From assembly GCA_965228545.1 (NCBI GenBank), contig OZ245822.1, positions 186,001 to 250,000 of the forward strand: DNA of 64,000 bases, in the 5' to 3' direction. The notes below the pieces were generated by a model. The model was not told the origin of the DNA and did no database searches. It saw nothing but the letters and a program-made list of their open reading frames with translations. Origin of the DNA: HXMU1420-13 sp965228545 (GTDB lineage: Bacteria; Bacteroidota; Rhodothermia; Balneolales; Balneolaceae). The number at the start of each line of letters is the position of its first letter. The first letter of the stretch is position 1. Made by a program: the position numbers and the translations under genes. Positions 18,136 to 26,828 of the stretch are shown piece by piece.

Positions 18136-19258
18136 ACTTAGTGGAAGTTTGCCCATTAGCAGTTAATGAGTAAAAATATTGACCGGAGGGGAGATTCCCA
18201 GCTTCAAACGAAATCTGATGCCTTCCGGATGAATAAGACTGATTGATAAGCGCACTCACTGGTCTGCCAGTTATATCATACACAACCAATTTTATTCTCG
18301 AGGGAGTATCCAGCTGAAAACTAATTGTAGTAGTTGGATTAAATGGGTTCGGATAATTTTGATGCAATTGGAAATCGGCAATTTCTTGGGATACATCTTC
18401 TACCGAAACAAATTGTCCTTTGATACTTTCAACCGCTTCAGTGAGTGTTAGGTATTCTATCTTATCGCCGTAATAGTGGTTTAAAGAATCCATCAATTCA
18501 ACCATCCAGTCGAGTACAATACCGTTCGAGTATCCACTTCTGGTGAAATGATCGTGAAGCATTAAACCGTAAATACCGGTTTCTGAAGCCGCCTTTTTAA
18601 TGTCTGCCAACGCACTGTCTAAATTCTGTTGATAGATCTCCTGCGACAACGCCCATGTGTATTCTTCATTTATTGGAAAGTTGAACACATTGTTGGTCAT
18701 AAACTGTGCTTCGGTATCATCAGAAAACGAGGTTAAATTGAAATCAGAAAGCACCTCAAAGGTAGTTGCATCAGTTACATGTCCGGGAGGAATGAACGAG
18801 CTAGGCACAACATTCAGATGTGCTGATAACAAGGCCAAACCATCTTGTATTAGTGCTGTTTGTTCCGCTTTGGTGAAGGCTTCGTTATGTGTAGTGCAAT
18901 ACATTTCATGTCCCCAAAATGCTGCCCGGGGTGTGCTTTCGCAAAGATTACAAATATGATCGAAGCCATGCACTGAGACTTCATGTCCGCGCGAAACGGT
19001 GGCTTTTAATTCCTGCGCCAAAACGCCATCAGCATTAGCCGTTTCAATCAACCGATGCGGAATCACGCCCCACGTAACTTTGCCTCCACGTGATTCCACG
19101 CTATCCTGAAATGGCACGATGGATCGGGGAAGAATGGAAGTATTTCGGTTCAGAATATCATCCACACGGATGATAAATTTTAGTGATTCCGTTTGTGCAA
19201 ACGAAAGTGAAACCTGACAAAAAGCAATGATCAGGAGTAATGCTGTTTTTTTGAGCAT
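18116..19258 (-). CDS. Secreted polysaccharide-deacetylase-like (DUF2334-type) protein with T9SS sorting domain
   Basis: About 380 aa. Signal peptide MLKKTALLLIIAFCQVSLSF-AQ, then a (beta/alpha) barrel domain with the metal-site features of NodB/DUF2334 enzymes: RVDDI (Asp33, Asp34), HEVSVHGFDH (His92, His97, His101) and SFIPPGH. The last 80 residues are a T9SS type A sorting domain (NYPNPFNPTTTISF...SMTLMK). It is probably a surface-exposed or secreted carbohydrate or peptide-linked deacetylase; the substrate is unknown. ATG at 19258 is chosen; the frame extends two codons to a TTG. The stop lies within the convergent rayT gene. Confidence 0.85.
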   Translation of the reverse strand: MLKKTALLLIIAFCQVSLSFAQTESLKFIIRVDDILNRNTSILPRSIVPFQDSVESRGGKVTWGVIPHRLIETANADGVLAQELKATVSRGHEVSVHGFDHICNLCESTPRAAFWGHEMYCTTHNEAFTKAEQTALIQDGLALLSAHLNVVPSSFIPPGHVTDATTFEVLSDFNLTSFSDDTEAQFMTNNVFNFPINEEYTWALSQEIYQQNLDSALADIKKAASETGIYGLMLHDHFTRSGYSNGIVLDWMVELMDSLNHYYGDKIEYLTLTEAVESIKGQFVSVEDVSQEIADFQLHQNYPNPFNPTTTISFQLDTPSRIKLVVYDITGRPVSALINQSYSSGRHQISFEAGNLPSGQYFYSLTANGQTSTKSMTLMK

Positions 19259-19401
19259 GAACAATGAATTTGGATTTCTACTAAGATAACTGCCTTAGTT
19301 GGGGAATAGAAATCATGCACATTCTGATCGGCGATAAATCGTTTGAGTTTATTTTAGTGAACTAAACACAGAAAAAAACTTTTAAATAATATCCAGAGTA
19401 T

Positions 19402-19818
19402 TCATGGTTTTGTAGAGTCCGTCTTATCCCAATCCATAAAAACCATATTCCAACGATGCCCAACCGGATCCTGAAAGCCAAAGCCGTACATCCAGCCCTG
19501 CCAGGTTTCAGGTCCGGCAAAAATACTTCCACCGGCTGATCTCACTTTCTTAGCCATCTCATCTACTTCTTGTTTGGATTGAGCTTCCATCGAAATAAGA
19601 AGCTCGCCGGCATTATTGGTATCGGCAACTTTTGCTTGGGTAAACTGCTCAAAGTGTACGTGGCTGAACATCATTACCTGAACTTTATTTTTGCCCAAAT
19701 AAATACCGAACATATCATTGGTCTCATTCTCAACAAAAGTGGCACCTAATTCTTTAAAGAAGGTTTTTGAGCGTTATACGTTTATTACAGGCAGATTAAA
19801 CCAGGCTGAGTTCGTCAT
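19402..19818 (-). pseudogene. VOC/glyoxalase-family protein with an in-frame stop (broken)
   Basis: Reading back from ATG 19818 gives MTNSAWFNLPVINV, then TAA at 19776-19774, then in the same frame RSKTFFKELGATFVENETND followed by the rest of a VOC protein (MFGIYLGKNKVQVMMF...GFGFQDPVGHRWNMVFMDW). Joined, the product would be about 138 aa, the usual length of a single-module VOC protein. The stop replaces a position where Lys would fit (AAA to TAA). Either the gene is newly inactivated or the base is a sequence error; a shortened product from the internal ATG 19713 would lack the first strand. The neighbours do not indicate a role. Confidence 0.75.
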
Positions 19819-19969
19819 AGTTGTTGATTTACATTTCGGCTTGGTTGAAACAAACGGATAGTTAATTCATCTTGATTACAGTAACAAAATTCGTGAAAAA
19901 GCAGAATTAGGAATTTGGATTTTGTTTTTATTTTCACACCTTCTGCAAGGGTACTAATTATTAACGGGT

Positions 19970-19977
19970 TAACTTTA
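19970..19977 (+). promoter_or_regulatory. Possible -7 element of the unknown operon
   Basis: TAACTTTA followed by CGG, 7 of 8 to TAnnTTTG, 11 bp before the ATG of the first gene. It would give an almost leaderless mRNA. No matching TTTG at the -33 position. The same TAACTTTACG decamer is at 26736-26745, before the tricorn-like gene. Confidence 0.3.
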
Positions 19978-19988
19978 CGGGAACTATT

Positions 19989-20354
19989 ATGGCCGATCTT
20001 AAGAAAGCATTCGAAAATCTGAAATCGAATATCGCTGATAAAGTAAACGATGCTGTTTCGCTGGATGTGGTGACATTTTCAGGCAATTTTAACATCAAGG
20101 TAGGCGATGTTATCGGAAATGATCAGAATAAATTCGATCTGGAAAAAGTGTTGAATAGCATGAAAGCCGATGTAAATGCAGAACTGAATGTGGTTGCTTA
20201 TTCAACCATAAAATTGGATGGCGATCAGGTGAATATTGTGAAAGAAAATCTGAGCAGTGAGCAAATGGAGTTGGTGAAATTTCATCGCGAAATGATTGAA
20301 GCTAGCCAAAATTCGCGTAAAGCCATTGTAGAAATGATTAAAGGCTTGGTGTAA
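19989..20354 (+). CDS. Unknown small protein A of five-gene operon
   Basis: 121 aa, no signal peptide, no family recognised. An amphipathic N-terminal helix (LKKAFENLKSNIADKVNDA) is followed by short beta strands (SLDVVTFSGNFNIK; ELNVVAYSTIKLDGDQVNI) and a C-terminal helix (LVKFHREMIEASQNSRKAIV). The layout parallels the third and fourth proteins of the cluster: helix, L-T/D-x-L/V strand, GD-containing hairpin, long helix. ATG 19989. The next gene starts 12 bp later. Likely cytosolic or membrane-peripheral. Function unknown. Confidence 0.8.
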   Translation: MADLKKAFENLKSNIADKVNDAVSLDVVTFSGNFNIKVGDVIGNDQNKFDLEKVLNSMKADVNAELNVVAYSTIKLDGDQVNIVKENLSSEQMELVKFHREMIEASQNSRKAIVEMIKGLV

Positions 20355-20366
20355 GCACCTACATGA

Positions 20367-22007
20367 ATGGCAAGCTCAGAACATCTTGATCTTTTACTAA
20401 AAGAGGCTGAACAACAAGTCGCCGACTTTGGAGACGATTCTGCTGAAATCATTCAGCATTTACGCGATTTAGGATATCTCTCGCAGCTTCCTTTTAATAT
20501 GATTAATAAGGAATCAACCTATCAGAAAGCTTTGGAAAAATTCGAGCATGACCTAATACATTCCAAGCTGTTTTCTGACAAAGAAATAAACGCTTTAAGA
20601 GCATTATATAGCGAAGATTTTGCCGGAGAGATGCTTCGGAAATTGATGGACTTAGACGAAGGGGTAACTCTAAAAAAATTACCGGAAATCGGTGAGTTTT
20701 CATTGAGTTCAAGAATATTACATTATCGCCTGATGATGTATGGTTTGAACAGTTTTGATACACCCAGACCTTTTGGGTTCGCCTCAATGAATGCAATGCA
20801 GACTTTAAAACATTATTTAGCTTTGAAAAATGGTATGGATGCTGTGAACGCATTAGCCAACAAAGAAGAAGTTCTAAAGCGTATTCTTTCGATATATGGA
20901 AAAGAGCGATGCTTAATGTTTATACACATCTCGCAAACAGCATTTAGTACGCTCAATTTTGATCCCAAAAAGCTCAGATCATCTAAAGTTTTTTATCATC
21001 ATTTAAGTTCTGATTTTGATTTTAAACCTCGGTACCTGGCAGGTTTTAAGCGCGATATTTTGGCTAGAAAAGCAGAAGATGTAAAATGGGAATATGTGAA
21101 GGGAAGAAGCACCGACGAATTCACCAATTTTATCATTAAGGTGGTGCAAGTTCACCAATGGATGGATGGATTTTATGATGGGAAAACAGACGGGGAAATT
21201 GGGAGTGTGAGTCTGAATTCCATTGCTGATTTACTGAAATTCTACAATGCTGCCTCTAAGAACGAGTTGAATCTCGATTCGGTGCTGTATTACATCGGAG
21301 ATGGGTTTTTCGTGTTTAATGCACTTTCATTGATCAATACCTATGTAATTGAGAAAGTACCCGAAACGATGGATGAAGAACTAATAAAAAAACTCACCAT
21401 CCAATCCGGTAGACTGAAAGAATCTGAAAAACGTATTTTTGAAGATAATTTATCGAAGGTGTTGAGTTCTGCTAAAATTGAGCTTTCTCAGGATCAGCAT
21501 AAACAGAAAATGGGGGTAGGTAAGCGTATTTATTTTGGTATTCGAAGCTTTCTCAAAAAACTGTTTCGAATTGGAAAACGGTTGGTAAAAACGATTCTTC
21601 ATCACCTGAAAAAGATATTTAATCAGCTTAAAGACTTTTTTAAACGCGTGCTCGAGTATGGAAAACGCGCTTTGAAATCATTTATTCAAGGCATTAAATA
21701 CATAATTGGAAGGCTACCCATTGTAAGTGAATTTGACCGAAAAGTAGCGCTAAGTCACAGCGAATTTATGGGCGATACTTTATCCATATTTGATCATGAA
21801 CTTTCGCTGGACGGTATCCATCAGCATAAAAAGAAAGTACAGGAAGTACAGCGCAGCTCTCAGTTTAGTGTTGCGATAGTAGGTGAAGTGCTAAAACTTC
21901 TGAAATTTATGGTAAAAGGATTTGTGGGTTGGCCCATTCTGATCTTGCAATTGGCAAAAGCCACACGAGTATTAGTTCAAAAACATCAATTAATCTATCA
22001 ACAATAG
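20367..22007 (+). CDS. Unknown large protein B: peptidoglycan-binding-like N-terminus, cationic amphipathic region
   Basis: 546 aa, unrecognised as a whole. The N-terminus has two segments that resemble PG_binding_1 helical repeats (HLRDLGYLS...ALEKFEHDL at about 30-75, and RLMMYGLN...TLKHYLALKNG at about 118-153); this is a weak match by eye. Residues about 385-450 are a striking cationic amphipathic stretch (starts KRIYFGIRSFLKKLFRIGKR) with 19 Lys/Arg against 2 acidic residues, and the end (about 498-535) is hydrophobic (VGWPILILQLA). No signal peptide. ATG 20367 (MASSEHL). This composition suggests a membrane- or envelope-associated protein, possibly one that inserts in membranes; that is inference. 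Confidence 0.82.
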   Translation: MASSEHLDLLLKEAEQQVADFGDDSAEIIQHLRDLGYLSQLPFNMINKESTYQKALEKFEHDLIHSKLFSDKEINALRALYSEDFAGEMLRKLMDLDEGVTLKKLPEIGEFSLSSRILHYRLMMYGLNSFDTPRPFGFASMNAMQTLKHYLALKNGMDAVNALANKEEVLKRILSIYGKERCLMFIHISQTAFSTLNFDPKKLRSSKVFYHHLSSDFDFKPRYLAGFKRDILARKAEDVKWEYVKGRSTDEFTNFIIKVVQVHQWMDGFYDGKTDGEIGSVSLNSIADLLKFYNAASKNELNLDSVLYYIGDGFFVFNALSLINTYVIEKVPETMDEELIKKLTIQSGRLKESEKRIFEDNLSKVLSSAKIELSQDQHKQKMGVGKRIYFGIRSFLKKLFRIGKRLVKTILHHLKKIFNQLKDFFKRVLEYGKRALKSFIQGIKYIIGRLPIVSEFDRKVALSHSEFMGDTLSIFDHELSLDGIHQHKKKVQEVQRSSQFSVAIVGEVLKLLKFMVKGFVGWPILILQLAKATRVLVQKHQLIYQQ

Positions 22008-22015
22008 GAATCATT

Positions 22016-22399
22016 ATGGCCGGAACAACAGGGGAAAGTAACTCAAAAAAAGCGATTCAGGATTTTCTTGATAATGCTAAAGAAGGCGTGAAAAATCTGA
22101 CGACTTTGGAAATCAAAACCATTGTCGGCGCCATCGAATTTGACAGTAAAGGAAAGTTAAAGCCACCTTCTGGCGATCTTGAAGGGATTGTGAGCGAGGT
22201 TCAGCTCGTTTCAGGCGACATCAACACACGAATTACTCCGAATTTTGGAAAGAATTATGCGCAGTTGATGGAATATCATCTGGTAAAGGAAAATCAGGGG
22301 CAGGAAATTGTTCGAAAAAACCTTCAGGTGGTTAAAGAAATCGGTACAACGTTGGTAAGCTTGTTAAATAACGACGAGAAGCTAAACGAAGATGCGTAA
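22016..22399 (+). CDS. Unknown small protein C with LTTLEI-GDI domain
   Basis: 127 aa, no family recognised, no signal peptide. ATG 22016 is chosen because AGGAA lies 6-10 nt upstream; the frame is open further back but inside the previous gene. Residues 28-37 read LTTLEIKTIV and 67-74 read GDINTRIT. Both motifs recur in protein D (LTTLEINTIV at 15-24; GDITTRLT at 270-277). A long C-terminal helix follows (YAQLMEYHLVKENQGQEIVR). It looks like the minimal form of the cluster's shared domain. Starts 8 bp after protein B and ends 5 bp before D. Confidence 0.82.
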   Translation: MAGTTGESNSKKAIQDFLDNAKEGVKNLTTLEIKTIVGAIEFDSKGKLKPPSGDLEGIVSEVQLVSGDINTRITPNFGKNYAQLMEYHLVKENQGQEIVRKNLQVVKEIGTTLVSLLNNDEKLNEDA

Positions 22400-22404
22400 G
22401 CTCA

Positions 22405-23370
22405 ATGGCTAAGCACATTGAAAAGGTAATTCGGACTGCCGAAGATCTCACCACGCTTGAAATTAACACCATTGTGAAGCGCAGTATGACTGGTGGAAAA
22501 CAGCCCGACGATGATAAAGAAGCGCTGTACAAACTGGCCGGGATATATTCTAGTGAACTTGAACGGCTTGGGAATCGGTATGCTAAATGTTTATCGGAGG
22601 AAAGCGAGTATCATCAAAAGGTGGTGAAAGTGATGCCCGAAGAAGCCAACTTGTTTCGACGAGTAAGCATTTTTAAAGGCGGTGGAGTGTTTTCGTTTCG
22701 GGAAATTGGAATATGGGCGCTATATGCAGATGAGTGGTTGGAAGATTACGACGAGTATCTGATCAACGAAGAATCCGAAAGAATAGACGATCAATATCAG
22801 CTCAAACGAATCGCCGCCAAGTGTCTGGAAATGTCGAAGATGATTGAGGCGCATTTCTTCAAAGAACGAGATGGATTTAAAATTCTGGAAGGTGGAATCG
22901 TGAAAGATTCCATAAAAGAAGAAGAAATTGGGACTAACGAAGGGCAGAATTTACAAGCGTATTTTAAAGATGTGGAACAGTTAGCAATGTTTCCTGAACC
23001 TACCAAAGAGCATTTATTAGGGTTGATGAACCGCTATTTAGAGTTAAAACCACACGAACCCAATGGCTATAATTGGGTGGAAACCGATCCGGTTAAATTT
23101 CAAGATAATACCGAAAACTTCCAGTTTGATTTGAGACACCGGCTTTCACTCCGGAAATCAATCGATATTGGCGTTGAGAAAATTTTGATGCAAACCAGAA
23201 TCGGTATGGATGGCGACATCACCACGCGATTAACGCAATCTTTTAGCGAAGAACCCCAACAATTTATCCTCGACATTCATAACACTTCCATTCGTATATC
23301 GGTAGATTTCTGGGAAAAGATTTTCGATGCACTGATGTCATTCTTACATAATGTATTGAAGAAGAGATGA
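22405..23370 (+). CDS. Unknown protein D: LTTLEI-GDI domain split by a large insert
   Basis: 321 aa, no signal peptide, unrecognised. The N-terminal LTTLEINTIV (15-24) and C-terminal GDITTRLT (270-277) match the two halves of the smaller protein C. The roughly 240 residues between are mostly helical and charged (for example EYDEYLI-type acidic stretches, KRIAAKCLEMSKMIEAHFF). The end is an amphipathic helix (FWEKIFDALMSFLHNVLKKR). Read this way, D is a C-type domain with a large insertion. Its stop overlaps the start of the next gene by 4 bp (ATGA), a sign of translational coupling. Confidence 0.82.
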   Translation: MAKHIEKVIRTAEDLTTLEINTIVKRSMTGGKQPDDDKEALYKLAGIYSSELERLGNRYAKCLSEESEYHQKVVKVMPEEANLFRRVSIFKGGGVFSFREIGIWALYADEWLEDYDEYLINEESERIDDQYQLKRIAAKCLEMSKMIEAHFFKERDGFKILEGGIVKDSIKEEEIGTNEGQNLQAYFKDVEQLAMFPEPTKEHLLGLMNRYLELKPHEPNGYNWVETDPVKFQDNTENFQFDLRHRLSLRKSIDIGVEKILMQTRIGMDGDITTRLTQSFSEEPQQFILDIHNTSIRISVDFWEKIFDALMSFLHNVLKKR

Positions 23371-23843
23371 CCGAGCCACCCCACAATCAACAGTTGGTAG
23401 TTAATGTGAAACGAATGCTTTCCAAGATCAAACGTCTTATTCCATTTCCGATTTTGAAGTATGGCGATGTGTTGATACAAAGTATAAACCCAGTTTTTTG
23501 GATCAGAGCTATCCAAGCAGCGGAAGAGTTCATCCATTTAATGCGCCGACAGCGGGTAGAAATCACTAATTATCAAGATAAGCACGGTTTAAGTGCCATC
23601 ATGTATTTTACCGGTGATATTTCTATCTATATCCATCACCAAAAAATGGAAGATTTAAACAGTGATGTTGTTGAAAAGTTTACTTCCGAATTAAGAAAGA
23701 AAAGCCACACGATTACACGTTTGCCTTCTGTTTTTCTGGCCTGGCTAGGTCAATTGGTTGGACTTGTAGCATATTTCAATTGGGCAAAAATTGAAGCAAC
23801 AGCCATTCATCTATTCGATATCATGCGATCATTTATAGCCTGA
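23367..23843 (+). CDS. Unknown small protein E, last gene of the operon
   Basis: 158 aa, no family recognised. A basic N-terminal half (VKRMLSKIKRLIPFPILKYG), a central MRRQRVEI...TGDISIYIHH strand pair that echoes the GDI hairpin of the other proteins, and a hydrophobic C-terminal helix (FLAWLGQLVGLVAYFNWA) that may be membrane-inserted. No catalytic motif. The ATG overlaps the stop of protein D, so the two are probably made together. The next gene on the strand is the symporter subunit 92 bp later, after a gap without a clear terminator. Confidence 0.8.
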   Translation: MTEPPHNQQLVVNVKRMLSKIKRLIPFPILKYGDVLIQSINPVFWIRAIQAAEEFIHLMRRQRVEITNYQDKHGLSAIMYFTGDISIYIHHQKMEDLNSDVVEKFTSELRKKSHTITRLPSVFLAWLGQLVGLVAYFNWAKIEATAIHLFDIMRSFIA

Positions 23844-23935
23844 CTTTTAACTAGATCGAAAGGTGAATAATGAATTTGATTTGCACCAATCCGCGAAAAA
23901 AGGGATAATCAGCCACACACAAACGAAGAGGTACA

Positions 23936-24199
23936 ATGAGCGAACGCGACTTAAAAGGGTATTGGCGAAAAAATCTGCGCTATTTATCCATCTTGTTAAC
24001 TATTTGGTTTACTGTTTCTTACGGTTTTGGAATACTGCTTGCCCCTGTATTAAACGAGATAAAAATGGGAGGCTTTAAACTTGGTTTCTGGTTCGCCCAG
24101 CAAGGTTCTATTTATGCGTTTGTGATCATTATTTTTGTGTATGTGTATTTGATGAACAAACTAGATCGCGAGTTTGGTGTAAGCGAGGAGGATGCCTGA
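23936..24199 (+). CDS. DUF4212 sodium/solute symporter small subunit
   Basis: 87 aa integral membrane protein with two transmembrane helices (YLSILLTIWFTVSYGFGILL and YAFVIIIFVYVYLMNKL) after a short cytosolic LKGYWRKNLRY head, typical for the DUF4212 companion of VC_2705-type transporters. A GAGG lies about 4 nt upstream of ATG 23936. Its stop overlaps the start of the large subunit by one base, so the two are translationally coupled. Confidence 0.92.
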   Translation: MSERDLKGYWRKNLRYLSILLTIWFTVSYGFGILLAPVLNEIKMGGFKLGFWFAQQGSIYAFVIIIFVYVYLMNKLDREFGVSEEDA

Positions 24200-25962
24200 T
24201 GGATGTACAAGTTTGGACATATATATTAGTAGGAATCACCTTTGCCATTTATATCGGCATCGCAATTTGGTCGAAAGCAGGCTCAACCAGCGAATTTTAT
24301 GTAGCTGAAGGTGCAGTTAAACCCCTCACCAACGGTATGGCAACCGCCGCCGATTGGATGTCTGCCGCTTCTTTTCTTTCCATGGCCGGACTGATCTCAT
24401 TTATGGGCTACGACGGCACGGTTTACTTGATGGGATGGACAGGAGGCTATGTGTTACTTGCATTATTATTGGCTCCTTATCTCAGAAAATTTGGAAAATT
24501 TACCGTTCCTGATTTCATCGGTGATCGTTATTACTCCCAAATCGCCCGAACGGTGGCGGTAATTTGCGCACTTATCGTTTCCTTTACTTATGTGGCCGGA
24601 CAAATGCGCGGAGTTGGCTTAGTATTCTCAAAGTTCCTCGAAGTGGAAATCTTTTGGGGAGTGATTATTGGGATGGCCATTGTATTTTTCTACGCGGTTT
24701 TGGGTGGGATGAAAGGCATCACCTATACTCAGGTTGCTCAGTATTGTGTACTCATTTTTGCTTTCATGGTACCGGCGTTTTTCATTTCGATGCAATTGAC
24801 CGGTAGTCCGATTCCTCAAATCGGTTTTGGTTCTCAGTTGAGCGATGGATCAGGAATGTATTTGCTTGATAAACTCGATCAACTGCATACCGAACTGGGT
24901 TTTGCAGAGTATACATCCGGTACAAAAAGTATGCAGGATGTGTTTTTTATCACCGTTGCATTAATGGTTGGAACTGCCGGACTTCCTCATGTTATTGTTC
25001 GCTTTTTTACAGTTCCTAAAGTGAAAGACGCTCGAGTTTCAGTAGGTTATGCCCTTATTTTTATTGCGATTTTATACACAACTGCTCCAGCCATTGCGGT
25101 TTTTTCGCGAACCAATCTTATCGATACAGTAAGCGAGCAACCTTATGCCGAAATGCCCGAATGGTTCCACACCTGGGAAGAAACAGGGTTACTTGCCTGG
25201 GTTGATAAAAACGAAGATGGACTGATAAATTATCGTCCGGGTTCCGCTATCGATGGCACACCCGATTTGGTTCGGGTAGATGGTGAAATTCAACGTGGCG
25301 AAAATGGCGAGCCGTTACTGAATAACTATCGCACGGATTCGCCCAATGAATTGTATGTAGATCGGGATATTATGGTGCTGGCTAACCCTGAAATTGCAGG
25401 TCTCCCAAACTGGGTGGCTGCCTTAGTTGCAGCAGGCGGATTAGCTGCCGCACTTTCTACCGCAGCAGGACTTTTATTGGTGATTTCAACAGCTGTTTCC
25501 CACGATCTCATAAAGAAACAAATTAACAAAGACATTTCTGACAAAGCAGAATTACGATATGCTCGTATTGCGGCAGCGGTTGCGGTAGTTGTAGCAGGAT
25601 ATTTTGGTATCAATCCCCCGGGATTTGTAGCCGAAGTAGTTGCCATTGCCTTTGGTTTAGCAGCGGCCTCATTTTTCCCGGCAATCGTTCTCGGGATTTT
25701 CTACAAACGCATGAATCGTGAAGGGGCGGTTGCCGGAATGGTGGCAGGTCTGTTATTTACCTTGGCTTATATTGTCTTTTTCAAGATTCTATATCCTGAG
25801 TATAATACTCCCGACTATTGGTGGTTTGGCATCTCACCAGAAGGTATCGGAACGCTTGGTATGATCGTGAATTTAGCGGTTTCGCTTGCTGTTGGAATGA
25901 TCTATCCTGATCCACCAGAAGACGTGCAGGAAATGGTAGAATCGATTCGATATCCAAGGTAA
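24199..25962 (+). CDS. Sodium:solute symporter, VC_2705 / ActP-like large subunit
   Basis: 587 aa member of the SSS family with about 13 transmembrane helices. Seen: FYVAEGAVKPLTNGMATAAD early, the family signature around AAALSTAAGLLLVISTAVSH (about 415-435), and GLPHVIVRFFTVP. A hydrophilic loop of about 90 residues (about 300-390) contains a DKNEDGL-type acidic segment. Members transport acetate or other short-chain carboxylates with sodium; the substrate here is not known. A strong GCGAGGAGG lies upstream, within the end of the small subunit. Confidence 0.92.
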   Translation: MDVQVWTYILVGITFAIYIGIAIWSKAGSTSEFYVAEGAVKPLTNGMATAADWMSAASFLSMAGLISFMGYDGTVYLMGWTGGYVLLALLLAPYLRKFGKFTVPDFIGDRYYSQIARTVAVICALIVSFTYVAGQMRGVGLVFSKFLEVEIFWGVIIGMAIVFFYAVLGGMKGITYTQVAQYCVLIFAFMVPAFFISMQLTGSPIPQIGFGSQLSDGSGMYLLDKLDQLHTELGFAEYTSGTKSMQDVFFITVALMVGTAGLPHVIVRFFTVPKVKDARVSVGYALIFIAILYTTAPAIAVFSRTNLIDTVSEQPYAEMPEWFHTWEETGLLAWVDKNEDGLINYRPGSAIDGTPDLVRVDGEIQRGENGEPLLNNYRTDSPNELYVDRDIMVLANPEIAGLPNWVAALVAAGGLAAALSTAAGLLLVISTAVSHDLIKKQINKDISDKAELRYARIAAAVAVVVAGYFGINPPGFVAEVVAIAFGLAAASFFPAIVLGIFYKRMNREGAVAGMVAGLLFTLAYIVFFKILYPEYNTPDYWWFGISPEGIGTLGMIVNLAVSLAVGMIYPDPPEDVQEMVESIRYPR

Positions 25963-26037
25963 ATTTTAAATGTTAAGTGCAAAGGTTTAAATGTTAAATG
26001 GTCTATTTAACATTCATCACTTAATATTTAAATTTTA
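25960..26037. terminator. Nested inverted repeat between convergent genes (bidirectional terminator)
   Basis: Outer arms of 20 bp (25960-25979 and 26018-26037) with 18 matches, and a perfect inner hairpin ATGTTAAAT-ggtct-ATTTAACAT at 25991-26013. AT-rich on both sides, so it can end transcription of both the symporter and thioredoxin genes. Confidence 0.65.
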
Positions 26038-26415
26038 TTACGCCGGATCAGCAATCCCGAATTGGTCATTTATCACTTCTTTAAATGTGTGCTTGGGTAA
26101 TGCACCTTGCGCCATCTGCGGAGCACCATCCATCGGTATAAATAAAATTGAAGGAATGCTTCTAATTCCGAAAGCTGCAGCTAATTCTTGTTCGGCTTCG
26201 GTGTCAATTTTGTAGATATCCACTTTCCCGGCATATTCATCCGAAAGTTCTTCCATTACCGGGGCAATCATTTTACACGGACCACACCAATCGGCGTAGA
26301 AATCAATAATTGCCGGTCGATCCCCCAAAAACTTCCACTCTTGCTCGGTTTCGAAATTGAAGATTTTTTCTAAAAAACTCTGTTTGGTTAAATGCTCTGT
26401 TGCCATATCACTCAT
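26038..26415 (-). CDS. trxA: Thioredoxin
   Basis: Cytosolic thiol-disulphide oxidoreductase of about 125 aa with the classic WCGPC active site (Cys44, Cys47) in FYADWCGPCKMIAP and the cis-Pro in SIPSILFI. It has the N-terminal extension (LTKQSFLEKIFNFE...EWKFLGDRPAI) common in FCB-group thioredoxins. Start: ATG 26415 (MSDMATEHL); ATG 26406 (MATEHL) is equally possible, and the frame also has a TTG at 26418. It may help to reduce the class II ribonucleotide reductase. Single gene; no reductase next to it. Confidence 0.94.
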   Translation of the reverse strand: MSDMATEHLTKQSFLEKIFNFETEQEWKFLGDRPAIIDFYADWCGPCKMIAPVMEELSDEYAGKVDIYKIDTEAEQELAAAFGIRSIPSILFIPMDGAPQMAQGALPKHTFKEVINDQFGIADPA

Positions 26416-26418
26416 CAA

Positions 26419-26828
26419 TTTAATGTTTCAACAAAGGTACGGATTAATCATCGGATTTGAGGACTTGTTATGATAGGTTTTGAGGAAAGAAGAAAGGAGC
26501 AAGGAGCCTGAGAATCAGGAATCGAAAGATTTATACATCGACGCGGTAATCTCCATAACAACGCCCAACAGGAGATCACCTCGGCTATGGATTTCATAAA
26601 CCTCAATAGGTTTTGATTCTCCTTGTGATGACCAGATTTAGAAGTGCAAGTTGCATCAACTTCACTTGAGCTTCATTGATTTTAAGCATAGAGCAGAGGG
26701 GTAATACTGCAACAAATTATTGCAAGTCTGGCTTTTAACTTTACGATTGATTTAGCTACCATAGAACATTCGCGATTAAAAATCGTCTTCTCTCTTTGTT
26801 TCTATCAATTCAAACAAACTCGGGTTTT
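26419..26828. other. Divergent intergenic region, no gene
   Basis: About 410 bp between the thioredoxin and tricorn-like genes. No coding frame, RNA gene or mobile-element remnant recognised. TAACTTTA at 26736-26743 may be the -7 box of the tricorn-like gene, giving a leader of about 80 nt. Confidence 0.4.

Noticed and set aside
23863..24078. Open frame of 71 codons before and inside the DUF4212 gene
   Set aside because: Out of frame with the clear DUF4212 protein, no domain, no separate ribosome site.
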